Positions 8,199-12,394 of a DNA stretch of 12,394 nt are shown piece by piece. A program made the position numbers and the translations under genes. Numbering within the stretch: the first letter of the stretch is position 1; every line of letters begins with the position of its first letter. The DNA is from Caldifarciminota bacterium (GTDB lineage: Bacteria; Hydrothermota; 32-111; QNBC01). The stretch covers positions 1 to 12,394 of the forward strand of contig WFRF01000215.1 in the NCBI GenBank assembly GCA_015486655.1, read 5' to 3'. Below the pieces are notes generated by a model that saw nothing but the letters and a program-made list of their open reading frames with translations, ran no database searches and was not told where the DNA came from.

Positions 8199-9579
8199 TC
8201 AATACGATGTTATTATTGTGGGTGCCGGACCGGCGGGACTCTTTGCCGCTTACGAATTATCCAAATTTAACAAACATATACTCATCATAGAAAAGGGGAA
8301 AAATATTGCACAGAGAAAATGTCCCATTCTTGAAGGAGAGGTAAAAGAGTGCATTGATTGTAAACCGTGCGGTATTATGAGCGGCATTGGCGGAGCAGGC
8401 TTGTTTTCGGACGGTAAGCTAAATTTTATACATAAATTGGGGAAAACAGACTTAACCGAATTTATGAGCGAAGATAATGCCGTTGATTTGATTAACTACA
8501 CTGAGGATATTTTTAACTATTTTGGAATGGACGGAAAGGTATATCCCAGCAACATGAAAAAAGCTGAGGAAATAAGGGGAAAGGCTCGTAGAAACGGTGT
8601 GGATCTCCTTTTAATAAGACAGAAACATCTCGGTTCCGATAAGCTGCCCGGTTATATTGCGGGTATAGTTAAATATCTCACAGAGCATAATGTAGAATTT
8701 ATAACGGGGGAAGCCGCAAAGGATTTTATTGTCGTGGATAATGTTGTAAAAGGCATAATAACGGAATCGGGGAATATATATTCCGATTATGTTATAGCCG
8801 CACCCGGCAGAATCGGGGCTGATTGGTTGGCAAAAATCATCCGGAAATTTAAGATATTAACAAAACAGAGGGGAATTGAAGTCGGTGTAAGGGTTGAAGT
8901 CCCCTCTGTGGTGACGAACCCCATTACGGATGTTATATATGATCCGACATTTTTTATTTACACGGAAACATACGACGATCAGATAAGGACTTTTTGTACA
9001 AACAGAAATGGTTTTGTTGCAAGGGAGAACTATGCCGATTTTGCCTGTGTAAACGGTTATGCAAATAAAGGAGATAAGTCTGAGAACACCAATTTTGCTT
9101 TCATATCAAAAGTCGTATTGACACATCCCGTTACGGACACCTATGCTTACGGACTATCAATCGGCAGATTATCCTCCACAATAGGAGGGCAAAAACCAAT
9201 CATTCAGCGTTTTACCGATTTGAAAAGAGGACGCAGAAGCACATGGGAGAGAATCGATAAGAGTTATATAAAGCCAACGTTTCTCGATGTAACCCCTGGG
9301 GATATATCAATGGCATTGCCTCATAGAGTCGTGATGAATGTTATAGAAGGGCTACAAAAACTGGATAAAATAATGCCAGGAACAGCTTCAAATGAAACGC
9401 TTTTGTATGCACCCGAAATCAAGTTTTTTAGTGTTCAGGTAGAAACTAATAACAATTTGGAAACTTCCATAAGAAATTTCTTTGTGGCCGGTGACGGAGC
9501 GGGAGTTTCAGGAAATATTGTTGGTGCGGCAGCTACGGGGATACATGCCGCTCGAGGCATAATCGAGAGGGAATCATGA
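8188..9579 (+). CDS. FAD-dependent dehydrogenase, COG2509-like, with four-Cys motif
   Basis: Flavoprotein of the uncharacterised NAD(P)/FAD-dependent oxidoreductase group resembling COG2509. With this start it has 463 residues. The Rossmann motif VIVGAGPAGL is at 8-18 (VGAGPAG with Gly12, Gly14, Gly17) and a Glu ends the second strand (IIEKG). Four cysteines follow in the pattern C-x9-C-x2-C-x2-C (Cys45, 55, 58, 61), then GGAGLFSDGKL at 68-78. The C-terminal FAD motif FVAGDGAGVSGN is at 432-443. The frame is open back to 8128, but that longer start would bury 71 bp in the previous gene; ATG at 8188 (or 8185, one residue longer) puts the Rossmann motif at the usual distance and gives the 11-bp overlap seen twice elsewhere here. 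The cysteines could bind a metal or Fe-S cluster or be redox-active; this is inference. Substrate unknown. The 3' end overlaps the deacetylase gene as ATGA. Confidence 0.9.
   Translation: MKNNQYDVIIVGAGPAGLFAAYELSKFNKHILIIEKGKNIAQRKCPILEGEVKECIDCKPCGIMSGIGGAGLFSDGKLNFIHKLGKTDLTEFMSEDNAVDLINYTEDIFNYFGMDGKVYPSNMKKAEEIRGKARRNGVDLLLIRQKHLGSDKLPGYIAGIVKYLTEHNVEFITGEAAKDFIVVDNVVKGIITESGNIYSDYVIAAPGRIGADWLAKIIRKFKILTKQRGIEVGVRVEVPSVVTNPITDVIYDPTFFIYTETYDDQIRTFCTNRNGFVARENYADFACVNGYANKGDKSENTNFAFISKVVLTHPVTDTYAYGLSIGRLSSTIGGQKPIIQRFTDLKRGRRSTWERIDKSYIKPTFLDVTPGDISMALPHRVVMNVIEGLQKLDKIMPGTASNETLLYAPEIKFFSVQVETNNNLETSIRNFFVAGDGAGVSGNIVGAAATGIHAARGIIERES
9565..9571 (+). promoter_or_regulatory. Ribosome-binding site of the deacetylase-like gene
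   Basis: GAGAGGG lies inside the last codons of the FAD dehydrogenase, 4 bases before the ATG at 9576. It supports this start and independent re-initiation at the 4-bp ATGA junction. Confidence 0.6.
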
Positions 9580-10565
9580 GAGTATTTGTACCCCAAAAAC
9601 ACGGGTTACACTCCCCTAAATTTGAGTATAGCAACAGTAAATTAAGAAAATACAGAGAATCTCCGGAAAGAATAGATAAAATAGTAAAAAGGCTTTCACT
9701 TAATCACCGTTTTATGATTTCCGAGATAGAAGGAAAGGAGTCATTATCAAAGAACGGTGTTCATTTTGATAAAATGATTGAAATATTTGAGAAGATAAAA
9801 GTTAATGACTATTTGATACCCGATACATTTAACATTAAGAGATTGGAAAGAGAGCCCAATGAATGCGACGCTAAATTGGGTATGTACCTGTTTGATACTG
9901 CTACGCCCTTCGGTCCGAATACCGCTGATGTTTTGAGGAATTCTTTTATGACCGTAAAGGAGGCCGTAAAATATATAAAAAAAACAAGAGAAAATGTCTA
10001 TGTGGCACTGCGTCCTCCCGGACATCATGCCGGATACGATTTTTTCGGGGGATATTGTTATATAAATAATGCGGCTATTGCAGCCGTAAGGCTGAAAAAG
10101 GCGGGGAAAGTAGCAATATTGGATATAGATTATCATCACGGCAATGGTACACAGGACATATTTTATTATTCGGATGTGTTGTATGTGTCTCTGCATGCCG
10201 ATCCTGCAACGGAATTCCCGTCATATTGGGGGTATGCCGATGAATCGGGAGAAGGAGAGGGGTATGGATATAACCTTAATATTCCTCTGCCAAAAGGGAC
10301 CCGAAAACAGGAATATCTTATGGCCCTCAGAAACGCCCTGGAGATTATTTCAAATTATTCTCCGGCTTTCCTTATACTGTCATTGGGGCTGGATATTTAC
10401 AAAGATGATCCTCTCGGAACATTCGAAATAGACAGGGACGGCTTGAATGAAATCGGTATGTTGATAAATGTGCTGGGCGTACCTACTTTGATATTGCAAG
10501 AAGGTGGATATGCTTTGGATGAAATAGGGGAAAATGCCGAAGCTTTTATTGAACCTTTTTCTTGA
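9576..10565 (+). CDS. Histone deacetylase-family amidohydrolase (acetylpolyamine amidohydrolase-like)
   Basis: Zinc-dependent amidohydrolase of the arginase/deacetylase fold that removes acetyl or related acyl groups from amines. At 329 residues it is close to the acetylpolyamine amidohydrolase of Mycoplana ramosa (341). Its N-terminus (MRVFVPQKHGLHSPKFE, then SPERI) resembles that group more than acetoin-utilisation AcuC. Catalytic residues are all present: His150-His151 in RPPGHHAG, zinc ligands Asp185 and His187 in LDIDYHHGNGT, third zinc ligand Asp273 in LGLDIYKDDP, and the transition-state Tyr312 in EGGY. Asp183 matches a potassium-site position in HDACs. The protein is complete and cytoplasmic, and it overlaps the FAD dehydrogenase by 4 bp. 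Its last 20 bp overlap the 3' end of pgeF on the other strand. Acetylpolyamine is the best substrate guess; other acylated amines are possible. Confidence 0.93.
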   Translation: MRVFVPQKHGLHSPKFEYSNSKLRKYRESPERIDKIVKRLSLNHRFMISEIEGKESLSKNGVHFDKMIEIFEKIKVNDYLIPDTFNIKRLEREPNECDAKLGMYLFDTATPFGPNTADVLRNSFMTVKEAVKYIKKTRENVYVALRPPGHHAGYDFFGGYCYINNAAIAAVRLKKAGKVAILDIDYHHGNGTQDIFYYSDVLYVSLHADPATEFPSYWGYADESGEGEGYGYNLNIPLPKGTRKQEYLMALRNALEIISNYSPAFLILSLGLDIYKDDPLGTFEIDRDGLNEIGMLINVLGVPTLILQEGGYALDEIGENAEAFIEPFS

Positions 10566-11226
10566 TATAAGCAAAAGTTAATATTCTGTTGTTCGTTTTA
10601 TTTTCCGCTCTGTAAGAATAGAATTGATCGTTGTTACACACTGTACAAAAACCGCTGTGAATTATATCCGTGATACCGGCTTCTTTTAGTTGAGTCGAAA
10701 TAACCGATTTTAAATCGAGACATAACGAGTCGTCAATTTTAGAGAAATAAACGGACGAAAAATAGTTCTTCATATTTTCCCCTACCGAATAACATTTTTT
10801 ACAAATGCCGGGACCTGTAAATGCTTTTAATTCGCCAAGCTTAAAATTATTCTTCATTATATTAACTGTATTGGGTATAATTCCCCGGTATATACCTTTC
10901 CAGCCTGCATGAACCAGACTGATTAACGGAGGATTCAACGAATAGATGACAATGGGATAGCAGTCTGCCGTGAATATGGCAAGAACTTCATTGGAGCATT
11001 TTGTAACGAGCCCGTCTCCCATATAAAACCCTTTACCTCTTGTAATATTTATAATTGATGAGTGGATTTGCTTTGTGGTATAAATCGCTGTGTATTCCGG
11101 CAGTATGTTCTTAATGATACTTTCATATTGCTTTTCCGATTTTATAACAGGGTATTGTCTTGTGGTGAAATGTATCTCTATGGGTCCGTCTTTAAAGGAA
11201 TAAATGCCGTTATTCGATTTTAGCAT
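10546..11226 (-). CDS. pgeF: Purine nucleoside phosphorylase / peptidoglycan editing factor PgeF (YfiH/YlmD, Cu-oxidase_4)
   Basis: Cytoplasmic enzyme of the YfiH/YlmD/LACC1 family. Members have adenosine deaminase and purine nucleoside/methylthioadenosine phosphorylase activity, and E. coli PgeF affects peptidoglycan composition. The protein is complete at 226 residues (family about 230-260). The metal site is visible: His55 in KQIHSS, Cys89 in TADCYP and His106 in HAGWKG, with the family's 17-residue Cys-to-His spacing. Further hallmarks are GPGICKKCYSVG at 138-149, LDLKSV at 170-175, and CTVCNNDQFYSYRAE at 194-208. Its ATG lies 17 bp inside the 3' end of recJ, with no strong ribosome-binding site, so it is probably translated from the recJ transcript. 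Its 3' end overlaps the convergent deacetylase gene by 20 bp. Confidence 0.95.
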   Translation of the reverse strand: MLKSNNGIYSFKDGPIEIHFTTRQYPVIKSEKQYESIIKNILPEYTAIYTTKQIHSSIINITRGKGFYMGDGLVTKCSNEVLAIFTADCYPIVIYSLNPPLISLVHAGWKGIYRGIIPNTVNIMKNNFKLGELKAFTGPGICKKCYSVGENMKNYFSSVYFSKIDDSLCLDLKSVISTQLKEAGITDIIHSGFCTVCNNDQFYSYRAENKTNNRILTFAYIKKKVQ

Positions 11227-12394
11227 TTCTAATATCCACGATGTTTAATTCTATGGAATGACGTCCCATGTAGTTATTTTCATGTATTGAATAGCAAATG
11301 TCAACAAATTTATTATTGATTCCATTTAGTAATTCCTTTCCGTTAAATAAGATTCCTTCTATTATGTGTCCCGAAGAGTCGAACTTGAATTTGACATGCT
11401 TTTCCCCTACAATTCGAGGTTCACTCATTAAAGAAACGCCCATTGATGCAAAAACGGGTTTTGTATTTCCCGTCCCGAATGGAGCTAACAAACGAATACT
11501 GTTGTATAAATTATCATCGATTATATCAAGAGGTATAATTTTATCAATGTACAAAACCTTTTCCTTTAAACCTTCGTTAATTGTACCTGCAAGGGAATTC
11601 ATACAGTCTTCAAAAGCGTCAAGTTTCTCATTTTCTATTGTAAGACCCGCAGCCATTGAATGTCCTCCGAATTTTTCTATATGCCGACTACACGAAGTAA
11701 GAGCATCGTATAGGTTAAAACCCTTTATGCTTCTACCTGAACCTTTTGACATTGTATTTCCTTTAACGAAAAGAATGGATGGCTTATGGAATTTTTCCGT
11801 GATTTTTGAGGCAACTATTCCTATAACCCCTTCATGCCATGATTCATCACTCAATATGATTATGTTATAACCCTTTTCAATCTTATCCAAAGCCATTTGA
11901 TTTGCTTTTTTTAATATTTCCCTGTCCAGTTTTTGTCTTTCTCTGTTCGCCTCATCAAGTGTTTTTGCCATTTGCATGGCTTCGTTGTAATTTTCAGATA
12001 TTAGCAGTTCATATGCCGATTTTGCGTTGTAAAGCCTTCCCATTGCATTTAGTCGGGGGGCGAGAATGAAACCGACAGTGTAAGTATCTACCTTATTTTC
12101 ATTGATTTTGGATATATTAATCAATGCTTTAAGTCCGGGTAACGGATTTTCCTTCAACTGCTCGAGGCCTCTTTTTATATATACTCTGTTTTCATCAATC
12201 ACAGGCATAACATCGGCAATGGAACCTATTGCAACCAGCTCGAACAGAGGTTCCATATCCACTCCCAAAGAGTATTTTTCATTGACGTAATCACATAGTT
12301 TGAAAGCGACAAGACATCCGGCTATTTCACTGAAAGGATATTTGGAATCCTTTCTCTTTGGATTTACCACAGCTAAGGCATTTGGTATATGTTC
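11210..12394 (-). CDS. recJ: Single-stranded-DNA-specific exonuclease RecJ, N-terminal part off the window
   Basis: 5'-3' single-strand DNA exonuclease of the DHH superfamily, used in recombinational repair and base excision or mismatch repair. The frame stays open to the right edge: 394 residues are visible out of about 560-580, so the first part, with the catalytic DxD and DHH motifs, is missing. A GTG at 12370 is not the start, because the preceding codons encode the family segment HIPNALAVVNP. Seen in order: YPFSEIAGC, IADVMPVIDENR, the APRLNAMGRL motif, WHEGVIGIVASK, then the DHHA1 motifs SGRSIKGFNL and FGGHSMAAGL (GGH near 11660-11668), and an OB-fold C-terminus with PFGTGNTKPVF. GCLVAFKL replaces the commoner GxGVAFKL. 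It precedes and overlaps pgeF by 17 bp. Confidence 0.96.
   Translation of the reverse strand, partial: EHIPNALAVVNPKRKDSKYPFSEIAGCLVAFKLCDYVNEKYSLGVDMEPLFELVAIGSIADVMPVIDENRVYIKRGLEQLKENPLPGLKALINISKINENKVDTYTVGFILAPRLNAMGRLYNAKSAYELLISENYNEAMQMAKTLDEANRERQKLDREILKKANQMALDKIEKGYNIIILSDESWHEGVIGIVASKITEKFHKPSILFVKGNTMSKGSGRSIKGFNLYDALTSCSRHIEKFGGHSMAAGLTIENEKLDAFEDCMNSLAGTINEGLKEKVLYIDKIIPLDIIDDNLYNSIRLLAPFGTGNTKPVFASMGVSLMSEPRIVGEKHVKFKFDSSGHIIEGILFNGKELLNGINNKFVDICYSIHENNYMGRHSIELNIVDIRNAKIE

Noticed and set aside
10540..10660. Possible bidirectional terminator at the convergent junction
   Set aside because: There are T-runs but no stable GC-rich inverted repeat that I could pair by eye.
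11298..11870. 190-residue open frame on the + strand opposite recJ
   Set aside because: It is antisense to conserved RecJ motifs, has no family features or convincing ribosome-binding site, and is Ser/Pro-rich as expected of a shadow frame.
12368..12370. GTG as the start of recJ
   Set aside because: Codons upstream of it encode a conserved RecJ segment, and a start here would lack the catalytic DHH part; the gene continues off the right edge.
1..12394. CRISPR array, tRNA/rRNA gene, insertion sequence, riboswitch or attachment site
   Set aside because: No direct-repeat array, no RNA-gene signature and no transposase or inverted-repeat ends were seen; coding sequence fills essentially the whole window and the largest gap between genes is 15 bp.

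Overview
The window is an ordinary-looking, gene-dense bacterial chromosome segment. It is AT-rich by eye. It carries complete or edge-truncated genes for housekeeping enzymes: UvrB, NadC, RecJ, PgeF/YfiH, a Cof-type HAD phosphatase, a YfcE/MJ0936-type phosphoesterase and an Fe-type alcohol dehydrogenase. A lipobox protein, a diguanylate cyclase and the lack of any phage, IS, tRNA or CRISPR sequence fit a free-living, lipoprotein-bearing bacterium, perhaps an uncultured anaerobic lineage. I cannot name the phylum from these bases.

Layout: nine genes run on the + strand from the left edge to 10565 with almost no intergenic DNA. In order they are an iron-containing alcohol dehydrogenase (start lies off the left edge), HAD phosphatase, metallophosphoesterase, uvrB, nadC, an Ig-like lipoprotein, a TPR-GGDEF diguanylate cyclase, a COG2509-type FAD dehydrogenase and a histone deacetylase/acetylpolyamine amidohydrolase homologue. 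Seven of the eight junctions overlap: four by exactly 4 bp (ATGA) and three by exactly 11 bp. The other has a 15-bp gap. This predicts one long, translationally coupled transcript whose promoter lies outside the window. From 10546 to the right edge two genes run on the - strand: recJ (its N-terminal coding part lies off the right edge) followed by pgeF, which it overlaps by 17 bp. The + and - blocks converge tail to tail with a 20-bp overlap of coding sequence and no recognisable terminator between them.

How the genes work together: the + block mixes DNA repair (UvrB), NAD synthesis (NadC), phosphate-ester hydrolysis (HAD, metallophosphoesterase), redox enzymes (ADH, FAD dehydrogenase), c-di-GMP signalling and an amidohydrolase, so it reads as a housekeeping operon and not a single pathway. 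The - block pairs a 5'-3' single-strand exonuclease with a purine nucleoside phosphorylase-like enzyme.

I found no convincing new defence, mobile or biosynthetic system. The parts least explained by known biology are the lipoprotein (5250-6188), the middle region of the TPR-GGDEF protein, and the overlapping FAD dehydrogenase/deacetylase pair (8188-10565).
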